From O2-02-FULL-42-9 sp038043025 (GTDB lineage: Bacteria > Pseudomonadota > Gammaproteobacteria > UBA12402): a stretch of 64,000 bases of DNA. Where the stretch lies: the NCBI GenBank assembly GCA_038043025.1, contig JBBTCW010000006.1:31909-95908 (forward strand). The letters run 5' to 3'. The notes beneath the pieces were generated by a model that saw only the letters and a list, made by a program, of their open reading frames with translations, was not told the DNA's origin and searched no databases. Both the position numbers and the translations under genes were made by a program. Shown piece by piece: positions 26,071 through 34,850 of this stretch (the stretch's first letter is position 1; each line of letters starts with the position of its first letter).

Positions 26071-27621
26071 ATGCGAATATTGTTTATTAGGAATTCTTGT
26101 ACGCTCATGTCGCATTCTCAGCTAGGCTACGGTATGGGCATCGTGGCGACGATAGCGCATGCGGCCGGACATGAGGTAAAGGCAATAGACAATAATACAT
26201 TATACAAATTTTATAAGAACAAAGATTTTTTTAAGATAATAAAATCATATAAACCAGATATTATTGCCTATGGGCTAACATTGCATAATGCTTATGAGAC
26301 CTATCAACAAATTTCAAAACTTAAAATTAAGTTTAAAAATATAACCATTATTGCTGGTGGGATACATATGAGGCATTGTTTTGACGAGGCTTTGCGTCAT
26401 GGTGTTGATGTGGTGGTGAATAGGGAGGGGGAAAAAGTTATTGTGCCTCTCTTAGAGCATTTGGAACGGCACGGGGAGGATTATAAAAATGATCTCGATT
26501 TGATTGCTGGAGTTTCCTTTGTGCGCCAGGATGGGCGGTTTCATTTTTCCAAAGAATATCCTGCCGTAGAAAACTTAGATGATGTTCCTGTGGTAAATTA
26601 CGAGTTGTTTAATATTCAGGATTTTATAAAAACGGGGACAGAGGCGGGATTGTTTTATTTTACGGGACAGAGGGGCTGTCCATTTAAATGCACGTTTTGT
26701 TCTGATGCAGTTCATAATTTAGATAAAAGATGTTCTTCTGCGGACTGGTTGTTTAAGAACGTTCGTTATTTGCATGAGAAATATCAAGTGAGTTATTTGC
26801 TTATTGCAGATAATAATTTTACCTTTCCTCGGAAGCGGGCGGTTGAGTTTTGTAGAAAAATGATCGATTCTGGGTTAAGTAAAAAATTGACATTTTCTTG
26901 TCAAACAAACACACGATTTCCATTGGATGAGGAGCTTGTTTGTTTGATGAGGGAGGCAGGGTTCTGTAGAATTAATTTTGGGTTAGAGCGCCTAACGACT
27001 TATTCATTGCAAAAGATAAACAAAATGCAACCTTTTCAAGGGGTGCACGATGCGTTGACGTTGGTTTCTAAGCATAATATAGACCCGTCAATTTTCATGA
27101 TGATTGGTTTTCCTTTTGAAACTGAAGAGTTATTAGAGCAAGAGAAAGAATTGTTCTTAGATCTCAAAAAATATACGCATCGATTGTTTCTTTCAGTATT
27201 ATGTCCTATGCCTGGCACTATGTATTATGATGGCTCGCCAAAAATTAAAGAGTGGTATTTAAATCGAGATGCATATTTAATGTTTCGGGCATATTTTACG
27301 AACGTGTTAGATATGCATACATTTAACACTATTGAGAGAAACTTTTTTAACCTATCTAAGCCTGTTCAGCACGCGCTTAAGAATTATTATTTGCTATTTA
27401 AAAAGATAACCCACGGCTCTGTTTTTAATAAAAAAACGCCGCTATTGTCATTATGTTTAAACTTAGATTTTTTGGTTGCTAAAATATCTCAAGCTTGCTT
27501 TTATTTTTCCCCCTCGCTTGAGTTCTTTATTTTCAATCATATAAAATCCTTGAGATATTATGCGGGTAATTATTTTCTTTCCGGCTATATGTTAAAAAAG
27601 AATCTGGTAGCTGACGAATAA
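26071..27621 (+). CDS. B12-binding-type radical SAM enzyme, second copy
   Basis: 516 residues. N-terminal part YGMGIVATIAHAAGHEV, PDIIAYGLT and AGGIHMRH; radical SAM core with C203-x3-C207-x2-C210 (CPFKCTFC), IADNNF, RINFGLER and MIGFPFE. It is diverged from its neighbour at 24316 and not a recent duplicate. The ribosome site AGGAGGGAATC is the best in the run. It lies ten bases before a GtrB-like gene, so its product may act on the sugar that GtrB loads on the lipid; that is inference. Confidence 0.72.
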   Translation: MRILFIRNSCTLMSHSQLGYGMGIVATIAHAAGHEVKAIDNNTLYKFYKNKDFFKIIKSYKPDIIAYGLTLHNAYETYQQISKLKIKFKNITIIAGGIHMRHCFDEALRHGVDVVVNREGEKVIVPLLEHLERHGEDYKNDLDLIAGVSFVRQDGRFHFSKEYPAVENLDDVPVVNYELFNIQDFIKTGTEAGLFYFTGQRGCPFKCTFCSDAVHNLDKRCSSADWLFKNVRYLHEKYQVSYLLIADNNFTFPRKRAVEFCRKMIDSGLSKKLTFSCQTNTRFPLDEELVCLMREAGFCRINFGLERLTTYSLQKINKMQPFQGVHDALTLVSKHNIDPSIFMMIGFPFETEELLEQEKELFLDLKKYTHRLFLSVLCPMPGTMYYDGSPKIKEWYLNRDAYLMFRAYFTNVLDMHTFNTIERNFFNLSKPVQHALKNYYLLFKKITHGSVFNKKTPLLSLCLNLDFLVAKISQACFYFSPSLEFFIFNHIKSLRYYAGNYFLSGYMLKKNLVADE

Positions 27622-27631
27622 CGGAGCGGGT

Positions 27632-28573
27632 ATGTCAAAAAAATTAATTAGCATTATGAGTAATTGTTATAACGAAGAAGAAAATGTTGATGAATTCTAT
27701 CAGCAAATTAAAGAAATCATGATGTCCTATCAAGATAAATATGAGTATGATCATCTTTTTATGGATAATTCTTCAACGGATGGAACGGTAAAAAAAATTA
27801 AAGCTATTATTGAAAAAGATAAACATGTGCGACTCATCGTAAATACACGAAATTTTGGACAGATCCGTTCCCCTTATTATGGGATATTGCAAGTAAAGGG
27901 AGATGCTGTTGTGAGCTTGGCAACCGACTTTCAAGATCCTCCGTATTTGATTAGGGAATTTATAGCGAAGTGGGAAGAGGGATATAAAAATGTTATTGGG
28001 GTGAAACATAAAAGCAAAGAAAATAAAATAATGTTTTTTATTAGAAAGTTTTTCTATCGCTTGATAGCGAAAATATCCGAAGTAGATCTGGTTGAAAACT
28101 TTACTGGTTTTGGTCTTTATGACAAACAGTTTATTGATGTTTTACGCGGTCTTGATGATCCTTATCCTTATTTTCGTGGATTGATTGCTGAATTAGGGTT
28201 TAGTCGTGCTGAAATATCATATGCTCAGCCGAAACGAGAGAGAGGGACATCGACTAATAATTGGTATAGTTTATATGATCTTGCTATGCTGGGTTTTGTG
28301 AATCATTCGAAGTTGCCTCTGCGTTTGTCGAGTTTTTTAGGATTTTTTGTATCATTTGTTTGTGTTGTTATTGCAATAGTTTATTTTATTTATAAGCTGC
28401 TTTTCTGGTCTTCTATTCAGATGGGTATTGCACCACTTATTATTGGTATGTTTTTCTTTGGTGGCGTGCAATTATTTTTTCTTGGTATTATTGGTGAATA
28501 TGTGGGGGCAATATTTACGCAGGTAAAAAATCGTCCGTTGGTTATTGAAAGGGAGCGGGTTAATTTTGATTAA
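27632..28573 (+). CDS. GtrB-type polyprenyl-phosphate glycosyltransferase
   Basis: 313 residues. GT2 domain (IMSNCYNEEENVDEFY, MDNSSTDGT, NTRNFGQIRSPYYG, SLATDFQDPP) followed by two membrane segments (about 228-252 and 262-290) and the typical end FFLGIIGEYVGAIF. GtrB-type enzymes load one sugar from an NDP donor onto undecaprenyl phosphate. It overlaps gtrA by eight bases. The pair normally needs a periplasmic GT-C transferase; candidates are at 14997 and 52807. Confidence 0.83.
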   Translation: MSKKLISIMSNCYNEEENVDEFYQQIKEIMMSYQDKYEYDHLFMDNSSTDGTVKKIKAIIEKDKHVRLIVNTRNFGQIRSPYYGILQVKGDAVVSLATDFQDPPYLIREFIAKWEEGYKNVIGVKHKSKENKIMFFIRKFFYRLIAKISEVDLVENFTGFGLYDKQFIDVLRGLDDPYPYFRGLIAELGFSRAEISYAQPKRERGTSTNNWYSLYDLAMLGFVNHSKLPLRLSSFLGFFVSFVCVVIAIVYFIYKLLFWSSIQMGIAPLIIGMFFFGGVQLFFLGIIGEYVGAIFTQVKNRPLVIERERVNFD

Positions 28574-29051
28574 TACAATAAAAAAACATATTTTTAACGA
28601 ACGATTTTCTAAATTCTTTTTAATCGGCATTTGGAACGCGGCATTTGGTGTCGGTGTTTTTTCCTTATTATATTATTGGTTTCATCAATATGTTAATTAT
28701 ATGATTTTAGTGATCATCACTAATATTTTAGCCATTACTAATGCATATATCTGTTATAAGTTAGTTGTTTTTAAGACGAAGGGCAACTATGTTAAGGAGT
28801 ATTTAAGGTTTTATATCGTGTACGGTTTTGCATTTGCTGTGAGTTTATTGCTTTTCCCGCTTTTTATGGAAGTGGTCTTTCCTTTTTTGGCAGCGCATAT
28901 GCCAAATTATTATGGTATCTTTAATTACAAGGCTTATTTGTCGCAACTTGTCATTACTAGTATCACCATGTTTGTCAGTTATTTTGGGCATCTTAAGGTT
29001 TCTTTTCGTGAGGAAGCCTCTTCAGAGGTGTTGCCCGATGGAGAAGGTTGA
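28566..29051 (+). CDS. GtrA-like flippase-type membrane protein
   Basis: 161 residues with four hydrophobic helices, the size and profile of GtrA, proposed to turn undecaprenyl-phosphate-linked sugars across the inner membrane. Conserved-looking pieces include RFSKFFLIGIWNAAFGVGVF and the late SYFGHLKVSF. The start is taken as the TTG at 28566 with GGGAGCGG upstream; another TTG at 28545 lies inside the previous gene. It overlaps the GtrB gene. Confidence 0.75.
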   Translation: MINTIKKHIFNERFSKFFLIGIWNAAFGVGVFSLLYYWFHQYVNYMILVIITNILAITNAYICYKLVVFKTKGNYVKEYLRFYIVYGFAFAVSLLLFPLFMEVVFPFLAAHMPNYYGIFNYKAYLSQLVITSITMFVSYFGHLKVSFREEASSEVLPDGEG

Positions 29052-29056
29052 AAGTT

Positions 29057-30856
29057 ATGATTAAACTATCGGATTATGTTGCAAAATTTATTGTAGATAA
29101 AAAAATAAAAAATTTGTTTTTATTGCCGGGTGGCGGATGTATGCATTTAGTTGATTCATTTGGTTGTCGTTCGGAGATTAAAAAGATTTGTTGTCTTCAC
29201 GAGCAGGCGGCAGTCATCGCGGCAGATGCATGTAGTCAATACACCAATGATTTTGGCGTTGCGCTGGTGACAACAGGCCCGGGCGCGACAAATGCGATTA
29301 CAGGTGTTGCAGGGGCTTGGATCGATTCGGTTCCGATGATGGTGATTTCAGGCCAAGTGAAACGGCAAGACATGATGGGTCAGAGCAGATTGCGACAAAA
29401 GGGCGTTCAAGAAGTCGATATTATTACGATGGTGAAATCAATTACTAAATATGCTGTGACCGTGATGGATCCACAGCGCATTCGATATCATTTAGAAAAA
29501 GCCTATTGTTTAGCGCGCACGGGTTGTTCGGGTCCTGTTTGGATTGATATTCCATTGGATGTGCAGGGTGCAATGATCGAGGAGGATGCGTTAGAGCAGT
29601 TTATTCCTGCGCAAATCACTCGGCCGGATTTATCAGATCAAATAGATCATGTAGTCGATTTATTAAATCAGGCTAAACGACCGGTTCTTTTGGTTGGGAA
29701 TGGTGTGCGTTTGTCACATGGCATGTCAGAATTTTATGAATTAATTGACGCATTGAACATTCCTGTGTTAACCACTTGGAAATCAATCGATTTTTTATCG
29801 GAAGACCACCCGTTATTTTTTGGTCGCCCCGGGTCGATTGGACAACGTTATGCGAATTTGATTCAGCAAAATAGTGATTTATTCATAACCATTGGTGCGC
29901 GTCTTGATTTGGCGCAGATTGGTTATAATTATGGATGGGTCGCGCGTGAAGCGAGAAAAGTAGTGGTCGATGTTGATCAAGCGCAAATTGATAAAATGAG
30001 TGACATGCATATTGATGTGAGTGTTTGCGCGGACGCAAAGAATTTTATTAATCATCTGCTGGTAAAACAAAATGTAATCAATCGGTCGGATAGAAAAAAA
30101 TGGTTTGATCAATGCAAGATATGGAAGCAAAAATATCCCGTCATATTGTCAGCTTATTATGATGAGAAAAATTATGTTAATACCTATGTGTTGGTTGATA
30201 TCTTATCTGAACTATTGACAGAAGATGATGTGTTGGTGCCCGGAAGTTCAGGGAGTTGTAGTGAAATATTATCACAAGCATTTAAGGTGAAAAAAGGACA
30301 GCGAATTTTTAATAATCCGGGTTTAGGATCAATGGGATATGGATTGCCGGCGAGCATGGGTGCATGTGTTGCGAGCGGTAAGCGGACGATTACCGTGATT
30401 GGAGATGGTGGTTTGCAGCATAATATTCAAGAGTTGGAGACGATCCATCGATTGCAATTGCCGTTGAAAATATTTATTTTAAATAATAATGGTTATGCGT
30501 CGATTCGAAATATGCAGCGCAATTATTTTGATAAAAATTATATGTGCTGTGATCCATCGTCTGGCTTAACGGTGCCAAATACTTGTGATGTTGCATCGGC
30601 GTATAAAATCGCAACAACCCGAATTTATAATCATGAAAACATGAAAGAAAAAATAATGGCGGTTTTGCAAAGCAAGGGACCGATGATATGCGATGTGATG
30701 GTGAATCCTGATTTAATTACAGCGCCGCGTTTGTCTTCTGAAGTTAATAAAGATGGAAAAATCACATCGAAGCCGCTCGAAGATTTATGGCCATTTTTGG
30801 ATCGAGATGAATTTTTAGCGAATATGTTGGTGCCGGTGCTTGAGGCAAGTGAATGA
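29057..30856 (+). CDS. Thiamine-diphosphate enzyme, acetolactate-synthase-like (YerE-like candidate)
   Basis: 599 residues, the full three-domain layout. Catalytic Glu49 is in CLHEQAAVIAAD, then TTGPGATNA, a middle domain (LLVGNGVRL), and the diphosphate site GDGG (449-452) to NNN (476-478). Relatives in O-antigen loci, such as YerE of Yersinia, move a two-carbon acetyl unit from pyruvate onto a CDP-3,6-dideoxy-4-keto sugar. RfbF, RfbG and RfbH, which make that substrate, are all in this locus. The assignment to branching is an inference. The ATG at 29057 has GGAGAAGG upstream. It overlaps the next gene in ATGA. Confidence 0.68.
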   Translation: MIKLSDYVAKFIVDKKIKNLFLLPGGGCMHLVDSFGCRSEIKKICCLHEQAAVIAADACSQYTNDFGVALVTTGPGATNAITGVAGAWIDSVPMMVISGQVKRQDMMGQSRLRQKGVQEVDIITMVKSITKYAVTVMDPQRIRYHLEKAYCLARTGCSGPVWIDIPLDVQGAMIEEDALEQFIPAQITRPDLSDQIDHVVDLLNQAKRPVLLVGNGVRLSHGMSEFYELIDALNIPVLTTWKSIDFLSEDHPLFFGRPGSIGQRYANLIQQNSDLFITIGARLDLAQIGYNYGWVAREARKVVVDVDQAQIDKMSDMHIDVSVCADAKNFINHLLVKQNVINRSDRKKWFDQCKIWKQKYPVILSAYYDEKNYVNTYVLVDILSELLTEDDVLVPGSSGSCSEILSQAFKVKKGQRIFNNPGLGSMGYGLPASMGACVASGKRTITVIGDGGLQHNIQELETIHRLQLPLKIFILNNNGYASIRNMQRNYFDKNYMCCDPSSGLTVPNTCDVASAYKIATTRIYNHENMKEKIMAVLQSKGPMICDVMVNPDLITAPRLSSEVNKDGKITSKPLEDLWPFLDRDEFLANMLVPVLEASE

Positions 30857-31728
30857 AGATATTGATTACAGGGGGCGCTGGTTTTATTGCAAAAAGTTTG
30901 TTTGATGAGCTTAATCAATTGTACGATGTAATTCTTTGTTCTCGAACAGATCTTGATTTGCTGGAGCCACAAGCCGTTTTTGAATATATTAAACGCTTTC
31001 AGTTTGATGTTGTTATTCATGCGGCGACTTATGATGCCGCGCCAACCTGTTCGATAAAAAATCCAAGCAAAGTATTAGAAAATAATTTGAAAATGTTTTT
31101 TAATATTGTGCGTTGTCAGAATTATTTTGGGAGATTAATTTATTTTGGCTCAGGAGCTGAATATGATCGTAATTATTGGGTGCCTAAAATGAAGGAAAGT
31201 TATTTCGATCGACATATCCCGACTGATCAATATGGGTTTTCAAAATATATTATGACTAAATATATGCAGCACAGTAAAAATATTTATAATCTCAGGTTGT
31301 TTGGTGTGTTTGGGAAATACGATGATTGGCGCTATCGTTTTATTCCCAATGCTTGTTGCAGAGCTTTATTGGGTCGGCCTATTGTGATCCGTCAAAATAA
31401 GATGTTTGATTTTATGTATATTGATGATTTAGTGGAAATAGTAAAATGGATTATATTGGCTCAGCCAATAGAAAATATATATAATGTTTGTTCAGGTCGG
31501 GCGCTTGAACTAAAGGCAATAGCCAAAACAATTGTAGAGGTGTCTGGGAAGCAGTCAGAAATCATTTGTTTGGAGTCGCAATTAGCCAGCGAATATAGTG
31601 GAGATAACGCTTTGCTTTTAAGTGAGCTAAAGGATTTTAGATTTTATGGGATAGAACAGGCCATTCAGAATTTGTATGATTGGTATGCAAGTAATGTATC
31701 TTTAATTTGTGAGGATCAATTGTGTTAA
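30853..31728 (+). CDS. NAD(P)-dependent sugar epimerase/reductase
   Basis: 291-residue extended SDR: KILITGGAGFIAKSL, FGSGAEYDR (catalytic Ser region) and YGFSKYIMTK (Tyr-x-x-x-Lys), then FMYIDDLVEIV. ATGA coupling to the thiamine-diphosphate enzyme suggests they act in sequence, the reductase acting on the product much as YerF follows YerE. The exact substrate is unknown. Confidence 0.68.
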   Translation: MKILITGGAGFIAKSLFDELNQLYDVILCSRTDLDLLEPQAVFEYIKRFQFDVVIHAATYDAAPTCSIKNPSKVLENNLKMFFNIVRCQNYFGRLIYFGSGAEYDRNYWVPKMKESYFDRHIPTDQYGFSKYIMTKYMQHSKNIYNLRLFGVFGKYDDWRYRFIPNACCRALLGRPIVIRQNKMFDFMYIDDLVEIVKWIILAQPIENIYNVCSGRALELKAIAKTIVEVSGKQSEIICLESQLASEYSGDNALLLSELKDFRFYGIEQAIQNLYDWYASNVSLICEDQLC

Positions 31729-32240
31729 ATAATATTACGATACATGATGCCATTGCGTTTTTGGAACATCAAGTTGTGAATTCGTCCAAAGGGTTGCCGC
31801 AGGAATTATTTTTCTTTGTGACTCGAATGACGCCTATGGTAAATGTTGATTTGTTGGTGAGAGATGAAACAGGGCGAATTTTATTGGCGTGGCGCGATGA
31901 CCAATTTGCTGGAGCAGGTTGGCATGTTCCCGGAGGCATTATTCGGTTTAAAGAAACGATGATGACGCGTTTGTTAAAGATAGCTGACACTGAAATTGGT
32001 GCTGTTGTTGAACTAGATGCAGCGCCCATTGCCATTAATGAAGTTATTTGTGAACATGACACGCGAGGACATTTTATTTCTGTTTTATATCGAGGATATC
32101 TATCGAGTAAATTTGAACCTAAAAATATGGGTTTGAAAGATACGGATCCTGGTTATCTGGCGTGGCATTCAGTATGTCCTAATAATCTTGTGACGGTGCA
32201 TGAGATGTATAGAATTTATTTGAACAATGAAAAATGTTAG
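31722..32240 (+). CDS. Nudix-domain protein, GDP-mannose hydrolase-like
   Basis: 172 residues. The domain starts at about 39 (VNVDLLVRDETGRILLAWR) and has W-H-V-P-G-G-I with a Nudix helix (GGIIRFKE..). The usual R-E-U-x-E-E-x-G part reads KIADTEIG, so two of the catalytic acidic positions are altered. GDP-mannose mannosyl hydrolases are known to carry a changed Nudix box and sit in polysaccharide loci, which fits. It may instead be inactive. The GTG start has GAGG seven bases upstream. Confidence 0.68.
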   Translation: MLNNITIHDAIAFLEHQVVNSSKGLPQELFFFVTRMTPMVNVDLLVRDETGRILLAWRDDQFAGAGWHVPGGIIRFKETMMTRLLKIADTEIGAVVELDAAPIAINEVICEHDTRGHFISVLYRGYLSSKFEPKNMGLKDTDPGYLAWHSVCPNNLVTVHEMYRIYLNNEKC

Positions 32241-32250
32241 GGTTGTTATA

Positions 32251-33534
32251 ATGCTTAAAAATGCATTGTCTTTTTTCATACCACATAAGCGATTCAATAT
32301 TTTTTCGGGGACGAATACTTGGAAAGAGTGGAGGATGTTTTTTTGTTCTTATTTTACATTCGGGTCTTATCAGGATGAGTCTGTAATTGATGATTATGAA
32401 AAAGCGTTTGCAAAAGCATCGGATACTATTCATGCGATTAGTTTTGGCGCGGGTCGCATGGGGTTATATGCTATCTTAGAGGCGTTGGGGTTGCAGATGG
32501 GCGATGAAATTATTCTGCCAGCATTTACTTGCGTGGTCGTGCCCAATGCCATTATCTATCGAGGACTTAAGCCCATTTATGTTGATATTGATCCCGTTAC
32601 GTTTAATATAGATGTTTCAAAAATAGAAAAGGCCATTACGTCTCGTACACGTGCGCTATATATTCAACATACGTTTGGTATTATTTGTGATATTGAGAAG
32701 GCGCGAGAAATTGCTGATCGATATAAATTATATCTTGTCGAGGATGCGTGCCATGCGTTGGGCGCTACTTATAAAGGAAAGAAAGCAGGCTCCTTGGCCG
32801 ATGTTGCCTATTTTAGTACGGATCATTCGAAAGTGATCAGTACGGTTTTGGGCGGTATGGTGACAACAAACAATGATGAGTGGGCAACAAAAATACGTGC
32901 TATTCAGCAATCCTCGCCTTTTTTAACGCGAAAAATGGTTCACAGAGTTATATTAGCTTTTTTAACCGAGTATATGTTGCTTTCTCCTTATGGTGTTTGG
33001 TTGGGACGAAAGTTTTTCGCCGCGCTAGTAAAATTCAAAATGATTTTCTTTTATCATGATGAATTGAAAACAGAGAGGCCGACGGATTATCCTTATCCTT
33101 GTCGGTTGTCGTCGATTCAGGCAAAACTGGGCTTGTCTCAATTGGCTGATTTGGATCGCAATTTAGACTATCGTCGCAAAATAGCATTGTGGTTAGAATC
33201 AAGAATTAAGTGGTATGATGATTTACCTCAAGAATTTTTGCTACAACAAACGTGGATTCGTTATTCTTTTTTAGTGGCGGATAGAAAAAAATTTGAGGCG
33301 CTTTTTTGTCATCATTTTGATTTAGGTATTTGGTTTACGAGTATTTTGCATGGGCGAGTTGATGATTTGGATCAACTGGGTTATATTCAGGGATCATGCC
33401 CGGTGGCAGAATTTGTCGCGCAACATATTGTGAATTTTCCGACACATTTGCGTATTCCTTTAAAATTTTTACAAGATAATTGGTTAGAGTATGAGAAGGT
33501 GGTTTTAACTATGTTGGATAGGACGGTAGTATGA
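32251..33534 (+). CDS. DegT/DnrJ/EryC1 aminotransferase-like protein
   Basis: 427 residues. FGAGRMGLYAIL (PLP phosphate loop), ILPAFTCVVVPNAI, LVEDACHALG (PLP Asp) and FSTDHSKVIST with the Schiff-base Lys. A ~50-residue insert after the lysine (FLTRKMVHRVILAFLTEYMLL..) makes it longer than usual. Members transaminate keto sugars. The ATG at 32251 with AGGG upstream is preferred over 32227. It overlaps the next aminotransferase gene in ATGA. Confidence 0.72.
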   Translation: MLKNALSFFIPHKRFNIFSGTNTWKEWRMFFCSYFTFGSYQDESVIDDYEKAFAKASDTIHAISFGAGRMGLYAILEALGLQMGDEIILPAFTCVVVPNAIIYRGLKPIYVDIDPVTFNIDVSKIEKAITSRTRALYIQHTFGIICDIEKAREIADRYKLYLVEDACHALGATYKGKKAGSLADVAYFSTDHSKVISTVLGGMVTTNNDEWATKIRAIQQSSPFLTRKMVHRVILAFLTEYMLLSPYGVWLGRKFFAALVKFKMIFFYHDELKTERPTDYPYPCRLSSIQAKLGLSQLADLDRNLDYRRKIALWLESRIKWYDDLPQEFLLQQTWIRYSFLVADRKKFEALFCHHFDLGIWFTSILHGRVDDLDQLGYIQGSCPVAEFVAQHIVNFPTHLRIPLKFLQDNWLEYEKVVLTMLDRTVV

Positions 33535-34679
33535 TTCGTTTGTCGAAATCTGTTGTGGGAGACCAGGAAGCGATCGCGCTTTCAAAGGTTGTAGCTCATG
33601 GTTATTTAGGGATGGGAGTAGAGGTTCAATTATTTGAGCAAAAATTGCAAGACTATCTGGATTGTTCGGACAGGAAAGTGGTTTGCGTTAATTCCGGGAC
33701 TGCGGCATTACATTTAGCGTTACAAGCGTTGGGGCTGGGGGTGGGGGACGAAGTGTTAGTGCCCGCGATGACTTATATCGCTTCTTTTCAAGCGGTTTCT
33801 GCGACAGGTGCAACACCGGTTGCTTGTGATGTACGTTTAGAGAATGGGTTGTTGGATTTGAAAGATGCTCAGAAACGGTTAAGTCCAAAAACCAAAGCAC
33901 TCATGTTTGTTCATTATGCGAGTTATTGTGGCGATCTGCAATCTGTTTATGATTTTGCAAAGCAATATAAATTAAGAGTAGTTGAAGATGCAGCACATGC
34001 GTTTGGCTCAATCTATCAAGGCAAAAAAATTGGTAGCTTTGGCGATGTGGTTTGTTTTAGTTTTGATGGGATTAAAAACATTACCTGCGGGGAGGGGGGT
34101 GCCATTGTAAGCGCGGATAGTGCAGTTATTAATAAAGTATTAGATGCACGATTGTTGGGTGTGCATAGAGAGAAGATTGAAAAACTTTCTTCAATGCAAT
34201 GCAGTGGTGATTTTGATGTGATGGAGCAGGGATTTCGATATCACATGAGCAACTTAATGGCAGCGATTGGTATCGTGCAATTGAACCGGTTTGAAAAAGA
34301 ATTTAAACCGGCGAGAAGACAGCTGATAAGCTATTATTATGAGCGATTGAAAAATATCCCGGGGATTCAGTTATTGCAAATGGATTTAGATGATATTGTG
34401 CCACATATTATGCCGATGAGGGTTTTGAATGGTCAGCGTGATCGGTTAGGGATATATTTAAAGCAGCATGCAGTCGAGGTTGGAGTTCATTATAAGGCAG
34501 CTCATTTATTGTCCAAATACGGCCATGGTAGACCCCGGTTACCGGCTGCAGAACAATTGGCTGTCGAATTATTGACCTTGCCATTACATCCAGAGCTGAG
34601 CAAGCGGGATATTGATTATATTGTCGATTTAGTGCAGATTTTGTTGTGTGAAAAATCATGTGTTATGAGTGAAAATTGA
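33531..34679 (+). CDS. DegT/DnrJ/EryC1 sugar aminotransferase
   Basis: 382 residues, normal length. VNSGTAALHLAL (PLP phosphate), VPAMTYIASFQAV, VVEDAAHAFGS (PLP Asp) and CFSFDGIKNITCGEGG with the catalytic Lys. It is a PLP transaminase for a nucleotide-linked keto sugar. Two aminotransferase genes in a row, not close in sequence, imply two different amino sugars or a diamino sugar. Coupled to the preceding gene by ATGA. Confidence 0.8.
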   Translation: MIRLSKSVVGDQEAIALSKVVAHGYLGMGVEVQLFEQKLQDYLDCSDRKVVCVNSGTAALHLALQALGLGVGDEVLVPAMTYIASFQAVSATGATPVACDVRLENGLLDLKDAQKRLSPKTKALMFVHYASYCGDLQSVYDFAKQYKLRVVEDAAHAFGSIYQGKKIGSFGDVVCFSFDGIKNITCGEGGAIVSADSAVINKVLDARLLGVHREKIEKLSSMQCSGDFDVMEQGFRYHMSNLMAAIGIVQLNRFEKEFKPARRQLISYYYERLKNIPGIQLLQMDLDDIVPHIMPMRVLNGQRDRLGIYLKQHAVEVGVHYKAAHLLSKYGHGRPRLPAAEQLAVELLTLPLHPELSKRDIDYIVDLVQILLCEKSCVMSEN

Positions 34680-34733
34680 CGATGATAGGTTTTTATGGCA
34701 TAGTGGAAACCTTTGAAAAATAGTCATCATTTT

Positions 34734-34850
34734 ATGTTCAATGGCATCTATCAAAATCGTCGCGTGTTGATTACGGGGCATACTGGCTTTAAAGGTAGTT
34801 GGCTCGCGCAATGGTTATTGGATTTAGGCGCTGAATGGGATAAATCATGA
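34734..34850 (+). pseudogene. 5' relic of rfbG
   Basis: The frame encodes MFNGIYQNRRVLITGHTGFK and then GSWLAQWLLDLGAE before turning into unrelated WDKS and a stop. This matches residues 1-34 of the intact RfbG (13305-14402) at about 80% identity. Nothing downstream continues it. The stop forms an ATGA overlap with the next GT2 gene, so translation of the relic could still feed ribosomes into that gene. It is a rearrangement scar in the same orientation as the intact copy. Confidence 0.85.
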
